Below are positions 16,674 through 25,628 of a DNA stretch of 64,000 bases, piece by piece. The stretch covers positions 128,182 through 192,181 of the forward strand of contig NZ_JAHUWN010000012.1 in NCBI RefSeq assembly GCF_019219025.1, given 5' to 3'. Position 1 is the first letter of the stretch, and the number at the start of each line of letters is the position of its first letter. This DNA comes from Bacillus sp. sid0103 (GTDB lineage Bacteria > Bacillota > Bacilli > Bacillales_B > DSM-18226). Below the pieces are notes generated by a model. The model did no database searches. It worked only from the letters and a program-made list of their open reading frames with translations, and was not told where the DNA came from. A program made the position numbers and the translations under genes.

Positions 16674-17066
16674 TTATGAAGATTTTGTATAATTTAAGTC
16701 CCATATTACGCCATATGCATCTTTGACTTTCCCGTATTTTGCCCCCCAAAAGGTATCCTGCAGTTCCATGAAAACGTTCCCGCTTTGTCGTAGTGAATCA
16801 TAAATTTTTTGGATCTCTTCCTCACTTTCAAATTCCCCTTCCACAACAGTACTCCCTGGAAATGCATCTGAAACCATTAAAAATAAATCACCACTTCTAA
16901 ATTGTGCATGGATAATACGGTCATGTGCTTCTGGCGGTGTAGGATAATCCGCCTCACCATAGGTTTGGAGATTGGATATCTCTCCTCCGAACACTTCTCT
17001 ATAAAAATGTAAGGCCTCTTTCGCCTTACCATCGAACATTAAATATGGTGTCGCTTGCCCCTTCAT
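16674..17066 (-). CDS. VOC-family protein, PhnB-like
   Basis: A 130-residue protein of the vicinal oxygen chelate (glyoxalase/bleomycin resistance/dioxygenase) superfamily, PhnB subtype. It begins ATPYLMFDGKAKEALHFYREVFGGE and ends with TFWGAKYGKVKDAYGVIWDLN, the subtype hallmarks. Whether metal is bound is uncertain, since this subtype often lacks the full ligand set. AAGGGAAG precedes the ATG. A second, divergent PhnB-type gene lies at 30562-30990. Confidence 0.85.
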   Translation of the reverse strand: MKGQATPYLMFDGKAKEALHFYREVFGGEISNLQTYGEADYPTPPEAHDRIIHAQFRSGDLFLMVSDAFPGSTVVEGEFESEEEIQKIYDSLRQSGNVFMELQDTFWGAKYGKVKDAYGVIWDLNYTKSS

Positions 17067-17160
17067 TTATAACTTCCCTTTCGTTGAAAACCTCAATATT
17101 TATTTACAACATATCCCACAAAAAGACCTGCTTTTTATAGAATTATTTTTTCATTCCCGT

Positions 17161-17721
17161 TTACGCCCCCTGATATGACGCCTTATGGAACCTTTCAATA
17201 TACTTGAAGAGTTCTTCACCGTGTTTAGGTAAATTGGTGTCAGGCACCAATGTTACATACATCGCTCGATAGGATTCAGGAACCCATATGTAATCGTGGA
17301 TGTAGTCAGTCATTGTAAATCCGCACTTTTCCCAAAATTGATTTCTTGCCAGTGTTTCAGGTGTATCTGCAGATTCTACTTCAATCACTAGACTTTTCAC
17401 TCTTAATTTGGTCAGCGCCCAATCTGAGATATAGTTCATCATTTTCAATCCAATTCCGCGATGCTGCCATTTTGATGCGACGGTAAGATAATCTATGATT
17501 AAAGCATCGGTTCCTTCGAGTTTACCTGTTAACCCCATGGCCACTACATGGCTCTCTACAATCCCAATATGTAAGTAACAAAGTTGTTTCCGGAACATGT
17601 TGCGAATGATTTTCTCCGGCTTTGCTCCCTTTCCATCGAAAGCTTTGTGGTAAATAGGACCTACCTGTTCGTTCCATAATCGGGCATCCCATTGATTTAA
17701 TGTTTTAAATTCCAAGGGCAA
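17161..17721 (-). CDS. GNAT-family N-acetyltransferase
   Basis: A 186-residue GNAT acetyltransferase. The acetyl-CoA loop is QHRGIGLKMM (motif A, Q/RxxGxG/A), preceded by the strand DALIIDYLTVAS and followed by LVIEVES and FWEKCGF. Substrate unknown. AGGAGG lies 4 nt before a TTG at 17721 and 10 nt before a TTG at 17715; both are possible starts. The dispersed GGTGTCAGGCACC repeat lies inside the gene at 17236-17248 and encodes LVPDT, near the C-terminus and outside the catalytic core. Confidence 0.82.
   Translation of the reverse strand: MPLEFKTLNQWDARLWNEQVGPIYHKAFDGKGAKPEKIIRNMFRKQLCYLHIGIVESHVVAMGLTGKLEGTDALIIDYLTVASKWQHRGIGLKMMNYISDWALTKLRVKSLVIEVESADTPETLARNQFWEKCGFTMTDYIHDYIWVPESYRAMYVTLVPDTNLPKHGEELFKYIERFHKASYQGA
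17236..17248. repeat. Dispersed GGTGTCAGGCACC repeat inside a coding region
   Basis: The same 13-bp repeat as at 15185, 28463 and 43458, here in frame within the GNAT gene and flanked by ATT and AAT. Confidence 0.75.
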
Positions 17722-17773
17722 TTTGCCTCCTACGCCTTTCTTTTATTACCAAATTACCCATGAATCATGATTT

Positions 17774-17878
17774 TTATAAAAAAAAGAACCTTTGAATTAA
17801 ATTCAAAGGTTAAAATGAGAACTTGGTGGTCTATGCCAAGTCCCTAATTAGGAGGTCTAAACTCAGAAGAATTTAAAC
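17774..17878 (-). ncRNA. Candidate small RNA with CCUCCU motif
   Basis: A minus-strand promoter TTGATT-17-TAAGAT (17913-17885) is followed ~100 nt later by a strong terminator (11-bp stem AACCTTTGAAT/ATTCAAAGGTT then T8). No convincing gene lies between: only a 16-codon frame without a ribosome binding site. A second hairpin (ACTTGG/CCAAGT) and an accessible CCUCCU, complementary to ribosome binding sites, resemble trans-acting Bacillus sRNAs. Expression is untested. Confidence 0.4.
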
Positions 17879-18049
17879 AATTACATCTTACCATTTTCTA
17901 AAAATTCAATCAACCATTATTGCTTTAAAGCGAAAAAGTGGTTCGAAAGACACAGCAATTTGTAAATAATTTCTACAAACAAACTTCGCTTTGGTATAGG
18001 AGTAATACGATAATTGTCTGTACCTAAAAAACTAAAGGTGTGAACATTT

Positions 18050-18586
18050 ATGGATTCTTTTCGAAAAGTGGTATTATTCATTGCCACTAGTTTAGATGGC
18101 TTTATCGCTAGGGAAAACGGAAGTTTAGATTGGTTGTTTGCCATTGAAGGTGAAGGTGACAATGGCTTTACACAATTTTACCAAACGATTGACACTATTG
18201 TCATGGGGCGAGGGACATATGATTACTTAATGGCAATAGTCGAGGAATATCCACATGCCGATCAAAAAACCTATATATTTTCCCGCCAAGAAAACAGACA
18301 AGACCTAGGACCACAAGTAGAATACGTCTCAGAAGACATAGCTGGCTTCGTTCAAAAGTTAAAAAATCAGGACGGTTCGAACATCTGGCTTGTGGGCGGT
18401 GCTGAATTATTTAAACAATACATAAAAGAAAAGCTTGTCGATGAATTTATCATAAGCCTCTCGCCCATTATTTTAGGAAAAGGGATTCCCCTCTTTAATC
18501 AAAACAACCCTGAAATAAAATTAGAATTAATGGAACAAAAACGATATGGTCAATTTGTTCAACTGCATTATCTGGTCCACAGGTAG
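18050..18586 (+). CDS. Dihydrofolate reductase-family protein (RibD C-terminal type)
   Basis: A 178-residue protein of the bacterial RibD C-terminal/DHFR-like family (YyaP/YwjB type). It shows VVLFIATSLDGFIARENG (substrate-pocket strand and loop), IDTIVMGRGTYD, and the NADPH-binding IWLVGGAELFKQ. It is not the housekeeping folate enzyme; these proteins are putative NADPH reductases with unknown substrates. AAAGGTG lies before the ATG. A strong terminator follows. Confidence 0.88.
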   Translation: MDSFRKVVLFIATSLDGFIARENGSLDWLFAIEGEGDNGFTQFYQTIDTIVMGRGTYDYLMAIVEEYPHADQKTYIFSRQENRQDLGPQVEYVSEDIAGFVQKLKNQDGSNIWLVGGAELFKQYIKEKLVDEFIISLSPIILGKGIPLFNQNNPEIKLELMEQKRYGQFVQLHYLVHR

Positions 18587-18600
18587 TTAGTATAGAAATA

Positions 18601-18640
18601 TGACGGGCTCTGTATTCCAATACAGGGCCCGTTTTTATTT
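18601..18640 (+). terminator. Terminator of the DHFR-family gene
   Basis: A long stem ACGGGC-CTGTATT/AATACAG-GCCCGT with one bulge and a CC loop is followed by T5 and further T-rich sequence. Confidence 0.9.
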
Positions 18641-18691
18641 TTTTCGAAAAAAAATATCTTCCCCCCTTCAGAAAAACTTAATAATTCATTG

Positions 18692-18752
18692 TTGACATAC
18701 CTGTATATACAAGTTAGAATTGAAAACGTAATCAATACTTGTATATACAAGT
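18692..18752 (+). promoter_or_regulatory. tre promoter with two TreR operators
   Basis: TTGACA (18692-18697) and TAGAAT (18715-18720) are 17 bp apart. The spacer holds a TreR-type operator CTGTATATACAAG (18701-18713). A second, perfect 16-bp palindrome ACTTGTATATACAAGT lies at 18737-18752 after the transcription start. A weaker half-like site is at 18782. In B. subtilis TreR binds such boxes and is released by trehalose-6-phosphate. Confidence 0.85.
18720..18735 (+). promoter_or_regulatory. CcpA cre site in tre promoter
   Basis: TTGAAAACGTAATCAA matches the cre consensus WTGNAANCGNWNNCWW at every position. It overlaps the transcription start between the two TreR operators, ideal for glucose repression. 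Confidence 0.85.
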
Positions 18753-18853
18753 TGCGGATGTTTATGAAACCGCACCCATAGCCTGTATATAGAGTGATAA
18801 AAAAATAGAAGATAAAAAATGGGGATATACCCATAAAACAGGGGGAAAGAAAA

Positions 18854-20278
18854 ATGACGAACTACACAGATCCTTCAAAGGATCTCTTAAAACACATTGG
18901 CGGTAAAGAGAACATTGCTGCCGTTACCCATTGTGTTACCAGAATGCGCTTTGTTTTAAACGATCCAAGCAAAGCAAATGTAGAAGAAATTGAATCCATT
19001 AAACTTGTAAAAGGTACATTTACCCAGGCTGGGCAATTTCAGGTCATCATTGGGAACGAAGTACCTAGCTTTTATAATGAATTTGTCAAAATGGCTGGTG
19101 TGGATGGCACATCTAAAGAGGAAGCAAAAGTAGCAGCACAACAAAATATGAATTGGCTGCAACGCATGATGGCCCACCTTGCAGAAATCTTTACCCCATT
19201 AATTCCAGCACTTGTTGTTGGTGGTTTAATCCTTGGCTTTAGAAACATCATTGGTGATATCAAATTACTGGAAGATGGAACAAAGTCAATTATAGAAGTA
19301 TCTCAATTTTGGGCAGGAGTCCACTCCTTCCTTTGGTTGATTGGTGAAGCGGTATTCCACTTCCTTCCAGTCGGTATAACTTGGTCCGTTACGAAAAAAA
19401 TGGGTGGTTCACAAATTCTTGGTATCGTCCTTGGTATTACACTCGTATCTCCGCAATTGCTTAATGCCTATGCCGTAGCAGGTGCAAAAGATATTCCTGT
19501 TTGGGATTTCGGTTTTGCAAAAATTGAAATGATTGGTTACCAAGCACAAGTTATCCCTGCCATTTTAGCCGGATTATTACTTGCCTTCTTAGAAACTAGA
19601 TTACGTAAAATTGTTCCAAATTCAATTTCCATGATTGTCGTTCCATTCTTAGCTTTAATTCCAACTGTATTAATCGCTCACACAGTATTAGGCCCTATCG
19701 GCTGGAGCATCGGTTCTGGTATTTCTCATGTTGTGTACTCTAGCTTAACATCTGCCTTTGGCTGGATTTTTGCGGCAATCTTCGGATTTGCTTATGCCCC
19801 ACTTGTTATCACTGGGTTGCACCACATGACCAATGCAATTGACTTACAATTAATGAGTGAACTTGGCGGAACAAACCTATGGCCAATGATTGCTCTATCT
19901 AATATTGCTCAAGGTTCTGCAGTACTTGCCATGATCTACATCAATCGTAAAAATGAAGAAGAAAAACAAGTTTCGATTCCAGCTGCTATCTCTTGTTACC
20001 TTGGTGTAACCGAGCCAGCAATGTTTGGGATTAACTTAAAGTACGGCTTCCCATTCCTTGCGGCAATGATTGGTTCAATGTTTGCAGGGGTTGTCTCCGT
20101 TGGCAGCCACGTTATGGCTAACTCAATTGGTGTTGGCGGTATTCCTGGATTCCTTTCTATCCAGGGGCAGCATATGACAATGTTTGCGGTCGCCATGGTG
20201 GTAGCAATTGTTGTTCCATTCATGCTAACGATTGTCTTTGCTAAAACACGGATGAAGAAATTTTCTTTTAAAAAATAA
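18854..20278 (+). CDS. treP: PTS trehalose transporter subunit IIBC
   Basis: A 474-residue membrane permease that imports trehalose and delivers it as trehalose-6-phosphate. The EIIB domain (1-~85) carries the phosphorylated Cys in VTHCVTRMRF. After a linker the EIIC domain spans ~10 membrane segments (~105-470), with TGLHHMTNAIDLQ and GVTEPAMFGINLKYG typical of the sucrose/trehalose family. No EIIA domain is attached, so phosphate must come from a glucose-type EIIA elsewhere. First gene of treP-treA-treR. Confidence 0.95.
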   Translation: MTNYTDPSKDLLKHIGGKENIAAVTHCVTRMRFVLNDPSKANVEEIESIKLVKGTFTQAGQFQVIIGNEVPSFYNEFVKMAGVDGTSKEEAKVAAQQNMNWLQRMMAHLAEIFTPLIPALVVGGLILGFRNIIGDIKLLEDGTKSIIEVSQFWAGVHSFLWLIGEAVFHFLPVGITWSVTKKMGGSQILGIVLGITLVSPQLLNAYAVAGAKDIPVWDFGFAKIEMIGYQAQVIPAILAGLLLAFLETRLRKIVPNSISMIVVPFLALIPTVLIAHTVLGPIGWSIGSGISHVVYSSLTSAFGWIFAAIFGFAYAPLVITGLHHMTNAIDLQLMSELGGTNLWPMIALSNIAQGSAVLAMIYINRKNEEEKQVSIPAAISCYLGVTEPAMFGINLKYGFPFLAAMIGSMFAGVVSVGSHVMANSIGVGGIPGFLSIQGQHMTMFAVAMVVAIVVPFMLTIVFAKTRMKKFSFKK

Positions 20279-20361
20279 TCGCAAAATCAAATAGTTTGGA
20301 GGGAGCCATACTCCCTCCTTTTCCTCATTAAATACTTATTTTAACTAGGCAGGTGTTGAAA

Positions 20362-22029
20362 ATGACAACAGCATGGTGGAAAAAAGCAGTCGTCTATCAA
20401 ATCTATCCAAAAAGCTTTAATGATACGACCGGGAATGGTACCGGTGATATCCAAGGCATCATTGAAAAATTAGACTATCTAAAAGAACTCGGTGTAGAAG
20501 TCCTTTGGCTTACTCCCATCTATAAATCTCCACAACGGGATAATGGTTATGATATAAGCGATTATTACGCCATTCATGAAGAATATGGTACCATGGAGGA
20601 CTTTAACAGGTTGTTAGCAGAAGCCCACAAACGCGGCTTAAAAATTATTATGGATATTGTTATTAATCACACATCAACAGAGCATGAGTGGTTTAAACAA
20701 GCAAGAAGCTCGAAAGATAATCCATACCGTGATTTCTATATCTGGAAGGACGGCAAAAACGGGAAAGCGCCGACAAACTGGGAATCTAAATTTGGTGGTT
20801 CGGCTTGGGAATATGACGAGAATACGGAACAGTACTACCTCCATTTATTTGATGTAACCCAAGCAGACCTTAACTGGGAAAATGAAAAGGTTCGTGCCGC
20901 ACTTTACGAAATGATGCACTTTTGGCTAAAAAAAGGTGTCGATGGCTTCCGTCTGGATGTTATCAATTTAATTTCTAAAGACCAAAATTTCCCTCAGGAT
21001 AGCAGTGATGGCCGTAAATTCTATACAGATGGACCAAAAATACATCAATTCTTACATGAAATGAACGAACAAGTTTTTTCGAAATACGATATTATGACTG
21101 TCGGTGAAATGTCGTCCACTTCAATTGAGAACTGCATTAAGTACACGAACCCAGCCCAGGAGGAATTAAACATGACCTTTAGCTTCCATCATTTGAAGGT
21201 CGATTATCCAAATGGTGATAAATGGACAAAAGCGGACTTTGACTTTCTTTCCTTAAAAGAGATTTTATCCAACTGGCAGGTGGGGATGTATGATGGCGGC
21301 GGATGGAACGCCCTCTTCTGGTGTAATCATGACCAACCACGGGTTGTTTCTCGTTTCGGTGATGATCAAAACTTTCATCAAGAGTCGGCTAAAATGCTCG
21401 CAACCGCCCTACATCTTCTGCAAGGAACTCCTTATATTTATCAAGGTGAAGAAATTGGAATGACCAATCCACGCTTCAACTCAATCAATGAATATCGGGA
21501 TGTAGAATCCTTAAATATCTTTAACATTAAGAAAAATGCTGGTATGGACGAGCAGGAAATAATCGAGATCTTAAACCAAAAATCTAGGGACAATTCACGA
21601 ACACCTGTCCAGTGGAATGGCAATGAAAACGCAGGGTTCACAACGGGGACTCCATGGATTCAAACAGCACGTAATTATCGGGAAATTAATGCTGAAAAGG
21701 CGCTTTACGATTCAAGCTCTATCTTTTACCACTATCAAAAACTGATTCAATTACGAAAAGAATATGAAGTGATTACAGATGGAGACTATCAGCCTATTTC
21801 CAATCAGGATGATACTGTATTTGCCTATCTTAGAACAAGTGGATCTGACAAAATACTTGTCATCAACAATTTTTATGGTAAGGAGCATACCTTTGTCCTC
21901 CCTCTTCATTTACATCTTGATGGGTATGATAGTAAGATGTTACTCTCTAATTATGAGGATTCGGCTCCACTTGGCCAGGAAATCTCATTGCGGCCATATG
22001 AGTCGTTGGTGTACTACCTGAAACGATGA
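20362..22029 (+). CDS. treA: Trehalose-6-phosphate hydrolase (phospho-alpha-1,1-glucosidase)
   Basis: A 555-residue GH13 enzyme that hydrolyses trehalose-6-phosphate to glucose and glucose-6-phosphate in the cytoplasm. GH13 regions are visible: DIVINHTS, GFRLDVIN with the nucleophile Asp, MTVGEMSS with the acid/base Glu and FWCNHDQPR with the transition-state Asp. WWKKAVVYQIYPKSFND is the typical start of the oligo-1,6-glucosidase/TreA group; the tre context decides the specificity. ATG at 20362 is preceded by AGGTG; a GTG three codons earlier is less likely. Confidence 0.94.
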   Translation: MTTAWWKKAVVYQIYPKSFNDTTGNGTGDIQGIIEKLDYLKELGVEVLWLTPIYKSPQRDNGYDISDYYAIHEEYGTMEDFNRLLAEAHKRGLKIIMDIVINHTSTEHEWFKQARSSKDNPYRDFYIWKDGKNGKAPTNWESKFGGSAWEYDENTEQYYLHLFDVTQADLNWENEKVRAALYEMMHFWLKKGVDGFRLDVINLISKDQNFPQDSSDGRKFYTDGPKIHQFLHEMNEQVFSKYDIMTVGEMSSTSIENCIKYTNPAQEELNMTFSFHHLKVDYPNGDKWTKADFDFLSLKEILSNWQVGMYDGGGWNALFWCNHDQPRVVSRFGDDQNFHQESAKMLATALHLLQGTPYIYQGEEIGMTNPRFNSINEYRDVESLNIFNIKKNAGMDEQEIIEILNQKSRDNSRTPVQWNGNENAGFTTGTPWIQTARNYREINAEKALYDSSSIFYHYQKLIQLRKEYEVITDGDYQPISNQDDTVFAYLRTSGSDKILVINNFYGKEHTFVLPLHLHLDGYDSKMLLSNYEDSAPLGQEISLRPYESLVYYLKR

Positions 22030-22043
22030 ACGGAGATGTCACT

Positions 22044-22757
22044 ATGACGAACAAATACCTAACAATCTATAACACCATTGTCGAGCAAATTAAAAGCGGA
22101 GAGATACCGCCCCAAACGCTGCTCCCCTCTGAGAACGAATTAAAGGACCAATTCGCTACATCAAGAGAGACCATCAGAAAGGCGTTAAATTTGCTTTCAC
22201 AAAATGGCTATATCCAAAAAGTTAGAGGAAAAGGTTCGATTGTAATCGACATTAGCAAATTTGATTTTCCTGTTTCAGGGTTAGTAAGCTTTAAAGAACT
22301 TGCCAATAAAATGGGCAAAAAACCCAAAACGATCGTTAACGAATTGGAGTTAGTCAAGCCCGATGGTATTATCAGGCAGCAGCTTCAGCTGGGAAGTAAA
22401 GACCTTGTTTGGAAAGTGATTCGCACCAGAGAAATGGGCGGGGAGAAAATCATCTTGGATAAAGATTTCTTAGCAAAAAAATATGTTCCTAACCTTACTG
22501 AAGAAATTTGTGCGGATTCCATATATCAATATATTGAACATGAATTAAACCTGACCATTAGCTTTGCCAAAAAGGAAATTGTCGTCGAGGAGCCTTCACT
22601 CGAGGATCGTTCCCTCTTGGACCTTGAAGGCTTTCACAATATTGTCGTCATCAAAAACTATGTTTATTTAGATGATGCTACCCTTTTTCAATACACTGAA
22701 TCAAGGCATCGCCCTGATAAGTTTCGCTTTGTGGATTTCGCTCGGAGATCCCATTGA
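22044..22757 (+). CDS. treR: Trehalose operon repressor, GntR family
   Basis: A 237-residue HutC-subfamily GntR regulator. The N-terminal winged helix (YNTIVEQIKSGEIPPQTLLPSE, then TSRETIRKAL and GYIQKVRGKGS) is followed by a UTRA effector domain (~85-235) that should bind trehalose-6-phosphate. It should act on the two palindromes upstream of treP. The ATG at 22044 is chosen because GGAG lies 8 nt upstream; an ATG at 22026 overlaps the treA stop but has no site. A terminator follows. Confidence 0.93.
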   Translation: MTNKYLTIYNTIVEQIKSGEIPPQTLLPSENELKDQFATSRETIRKALNLLSQNGYIQKVRGKGSIVIDISKFDFPVSGLVSFKELANKMGKKPKTIVNELELVKPDGIIRQQLQLGSKDLVWKVIRTREMGGEKIILDKDFLAKKYVPNLTEEICADSIYQYIEHELNLTISFAKKEIVVEEPSLEDRSLLDLEGFHNIVVIKNYVYLDDATLFQYTESRHRPDKFRFVDFARRSH

Positions 22758-22768
22758 TTTCAACAGGA

Positions 22769-22802
22769 GACCGCTATTTAAATTAGCGGCCTTCTTTTTT
22801 AT
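22769..22802 (+). terminator. Terminator of the tre operon
   Basis: Hairpin CCGCTA/TAGCGG with an AT-rich loop followed by CCTTCTTTTTT. Confidence 0.8.
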
Positions 22803-22886
22803 CTTTTAAAAGCACCTACCTAGATTCGGAGTTGGATAAAATTTTTGCTACAATAGAGATAATTAATTGGTGAGGTGAAAAATTGT

Positions 22887-23564
22887 ATGTGCGGCCGGTT
22901 CACGTTAACAGCAACGTTCGATGAAATCATCGATCGTTTCGATATTCAAGCTTTTATTGATCAAGAAAATTATGAGCCAAGTTATAATATTGCTCCCTCT
23001 CAGGCTGTGCTTGCCGTCATTAATGACGGAAAATCCAATCGGATGGGATTCTTAAAATGGGGCCTTGTACCGCCTTGGGCAAAGGATCAGGCCGTTGGCC
23101 ATAAGATGATTAATGCCCGCGCAGAAACGTTAGCCGAAAAACCAAGCTTTCGTAAAGCCTTCCAAAAAAAGCGTTGTTTAGTTATCGCTGACAGCTTTTA
23201 TGAATGGAAACGACATGAGGACAAAAGCAAAACTCCGATGAGGATTAAACTTAAGTCCGATGATTTGTTTGCCATGGCGGGCATATGGGAAGCTTGGAAA
23301 TCACCCGAAGGAAAAACACTCTATACTTGTTCTGTCATCACAACTGGACCCAATGAGCTTATGAAAGATATACATGACCGGATGCCAGTTATTTTGAAAC
23401 CAAACGATGAAAAAATCTGGCTGGACCCGACAGTCTCGGATCCCAAGGATTTAAATAAGCTGCTCGTCCCATTCGAAGAATCCTTAATGGAGACTTACGA
23501 AGTATCTTCCCTTGTGAACTCACCGAAAAATAACTCAATCGGGCTTATTCAAAAAATTTGTTAA
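22887..23564 (+). CDS. SOS response-associated peptidase YedK/HMCES family
   Basis: A 225-residue SRAP-domain protein. The mature protein starts with the catalytic Cys2 (MCGRF), which forms a thiazolidine crosslink to abasic sites in single-stranded DNA and so shields them. Other active-site features are NARAET, SFYEWKR and HDRMPVIL. ATG at 22887 is required to expose Cys2, and GAGGTG lies 9 nt upstream; a GTG four codons earlier would bury it. No clear LexA box was seen upstream. Confidence 0.93.
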   Translation: MCGRFTLTATFDEIIDRFDIQAFIDQENYEPSYNIAPSQAVLAVINDGKSNRMGFLKWGLVPPWAKDQAVGHKMINARAETLAEKPSFRKAFQKKRCLVIADSFYEWKRHEDKSKTPMRIKLKSDDLFAMAGIWEAWKSPEGKTLYTCSVITTGPNELMKDIHDRMPVILKPNDEKIWLDPTVSDPKDLNKLLVPFEESLMETYEVSSLVNSPKNNSIGLIQKIC

Positions 23565-23682
23565 TCCTTTTTAAAAAAATAGGCGTTTTTTTTCACAAAA
23601 ATTTTTTGAATATGGACTGGTTTACTACATGCACGTACAAGCTCCTACATATATTGTATTAACCCATAAAAGTTTTCCTTCT

Positions 23683-23712
23683 TTCGAAAGTGGTTCAGCC
23701 ACTTTCTTTTTT
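23683..23712 (+). terminator. Terminator-like hairpin upstream of rraA-like gene
   Basis: An 8-bp stem GAAAGTGG/CCACTTTC followed by T-rich sequence, ~120 bp past the YedK-like stop codon. The AT-rich stretch between holds no recognised gene. Confidence 0.75.
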
Positions 23713-23791
23713 TGTGGAAAAAAATGGGCAGCTGATCTCATTCGGAGATATAATGGCGGTATGGAGATAAATTGATGAGAGGAGTATTTTC

Positions 23792-24409
23792 ATGGACCCA
23801 ATAATAGAAAAATTTAAAGACATTCCAACAACCTGTATTTCTGATGCGATGGAGGGCTTAAATAACCTGCACCCTGCAATTAAACCGCTAAAAGAAGATG
23901 ATAAGCTTGCAGGAAGGGCTTTAACGGTAAAAATTCCTGTCGGTGATAATCTTGCTGTCTTAAAGGCCATCCGTGCGTCAAAACCCGGGGATATCATCGT
24001 CATCGATGCCAAAGGAGATCTTTACCGGGCCATTGCTGGTGATTTTGTGATTGGAATGGCTCAAACACTCGGGGTCGGTGGATTCGTGGTTGACGGAGTG
24101 ATACGTGATATTGCCGGTGTTAAAGCATTGAATCTCCCTGTTTTCGCTAAGGGCACGACCGTTGCAGCGAGTGGGAAAGCAGGAGTGGGAGAAATAAATA
24201 TCCCCATCTCATGCGGCGGGATGACCATTCATCCAGGTGATATAGTAGTCGGTGACGCGGATGGCGTCGTCGTCATTCCGCAAATGTGGGAACAAGAAGT
24301 ATTGGAAAGATCCTTGGAAAAATTAAAAAATGATCAAATCAGGGATACGACGATTTCTGGAAATCGTGATGCTATTCTAAAACATTTAGATGAACTTATA
24401 AACAAATAA
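23792..24409 (+). CDS. RraA-family protein (aldolase/decarboxylase fold)
   Basis: A 205-residue RraA-like protein. The family core GGFVVDGVIRDIAGV carries the Arg and Asp that bind metal and substrate in 4-hydroxy-4-methyl-2-oxoglutarate aldolase/oxaloacetate decarboxylase relatives. GDIVVGDADGVVVIP is also typical. True RraA inhibits RNase E, which Bacillus lacks, so an aldolase or decarboxylase activity is more plausible. GAGAGGAG precedes the ATG. Monocistronic with its own terminator. Confidence 0.85.
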   Translation: MDPIIEKFKDIPTTCISDAMEGLNNLHPAIKPLKEDDKLAGRALTVKIPVGDNLAVLKAIRASKPGDIIVIDAKGDLYRAIAGDFVIGMAQTLGVGGFVVDGVIRDIAGVKALNLPVFAKGTTVAASGKAGVGEINIPISCGGMTIHPGDIVVGDADGVVVIPQMWEQEVLERSLEKLKNDQIRDTTISGNRDAILKHLDELINK

Positions 24410-24413
24410 ATGA

Positions 24414-24450
24414 CCAACCCCTTTTCCATGCTGGAACTGGGGTTCTTTAC
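24414..24450 (+). terminator. Terminator of the RraA-like gene
   Basis: Nested hairpin AACCCC...GGGGTT with inner TTCCA/TGGAA pairing followed by TTCTTT. Confidence 0.75.
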
Positions 24451-24543
24451 TACCTTACTCCCTTTTTCTATACCATTTCATTAAACTAGAAAATTTGGGA
24501 AATATAAGTCATATTTACTCGCAATAGATAAGGATGGGTACAT

Positions 24544-25599
24544 ATGGGAATGAAGTTGAAAAAATTACTCTATCATTTAATAAAGGTTCGAGACAAAGTT
24601 TTTATACCATTTGTTTTTTTGTACATATTAATAGCAGCCTTTGGGATTTACATCCTCGAACCGAAAACATTTAAAACATATATTACTGCTATTTATTGGG
24701 TTTTGACAACTTTGGCAACCGTAGGATTTGGAGACTATGCCCCTGTTACCCATTCTGGTAAAGTGTATACAATCTTCCTGTATATTACTGGAATCGGACT
24801 TGTCAGTGTTCTTATCGGAAAAGTCATCAATTCGATTTATCTCATTGATAAAATGAAAGTTGGAGGCAAAATGAAATATACCGGTAAAAATCATATTATT
24901 TTGATTGGTTGGAGTACGAAGTCGAAATTAGCCATAGAAGAAATATTAAAATCTGATAAAAAAATAGAAATTGTTATCATTGATGACTTAGAGAAAGCTC
25001 CAATGATGCAAAAGCGGCTTTATTATGTTCGCGGAGATGCCACCGATGAAGAAACCCTCCTTACTGCAAATTTACCAAAGGCAATGGGAGTCATCATTTT
25101 TGCTGACCAAATCACCCATGACAATTATGCAACCTCAGATCCCGTTCTGATTGACGGGAAAACGTTATTAATAGCAACGGCAATCACATCTATAGAAGAA
25201 AAATTACAAAAATCCATTCACGTCACTGCCGAGGTAATTAATCAAAAGCACATCCGGTTATTTGAGCATGTCAATGTCGATGAGTTTATTCCTACCCAAG
25301 AAATGATATCACATGCTGCTGTAAGATCTTTATTTTCACATGGTGTCACACATATGTATTCTGAATTAATGAGTATCCAATACGGGGAAGCAATGTATGA
25401 AATTCCTACTCGACCTGAATGGAAGACGTATCGAGATGCCTTCGAAGACCTTCTTAATAAGGGAGCAACTTTAGTTGCAGACCGAGGTGACCTTCACATA
25501 AATCAAAAGCTAGACACAACGATCCCTGAAGAGGCGCAGCTTTTTGTCATATGTGATAAAGAAACAATTTCTCAACTAAATTCAGTTCCCGCACACTAA
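24544..25599 (+). CDS. Two-helix potassium channel with RCK (TrkA-N/TrkA-C) domain
   Basis: A 351-residue K+ channel subunit. Helix M1 (~20-40), the pore loop with selectivity filter TVGFGD (~59-64) and helix M2 (~75-97) are followed by a cytoplasmic RCK domain (HIILIGWSTKSKLAIEEI, then VIIDD and VRGDATDEETL). Architecture matches B. subtilis YugO, the channel involved in biofilm electrical signalling, though the filter here is GFGD and not GYGD. It should form tetramers gated by a ligand bound to RCK. No regulator adjoins. Confidence 0.88.
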   Translation: MGMKLKKLLYHLIKVRDKVFIPFVFLYILIAAFGIYILEPKTFKTYITAIYWVLTTLATVGFGDYAPVTHSGKVYTIFLYITGIGLVSVLIGKVINSIYLIDKMKVGGKMKYTGKNHIILIGWSTKSKLAIEEILKSDKKIEIVIIDDLEKAPMMQKRLYYVRGDATDEETLLTANLPKAMGVIIFADQITHDNYATSDPVLIDGKTLLIATAITSIEEKLQKSIHVTAEVINQKHIRLFEHVNVDEFIPTQEMISHAAVRSLFSHGVTHMYSELMSIQYGEAMYEIPTRPEWKTYRDAFEDLLNKGATLVADRGDLHINQKLDTTIPEEAQLFVICDKETISQLNSVPAH

Positions 25600-25628
25600 A
25601 AGGATGCCATGCCAGCATCCTTTTTTTT
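25597..25628. terminator. Bidirectional terminator
   Basis: A 9-bp stem AAAGGATGC/GCATCCTTT followed by T-rich sequence, between convergent genes. Confidence 0.85.

Noticed and set aside
18568..18834. An 88-codon minus-strand frame
   Set aside because: It covers the tre promoter, operators and the DHFR-family terminator, and has no ribosome binding site.
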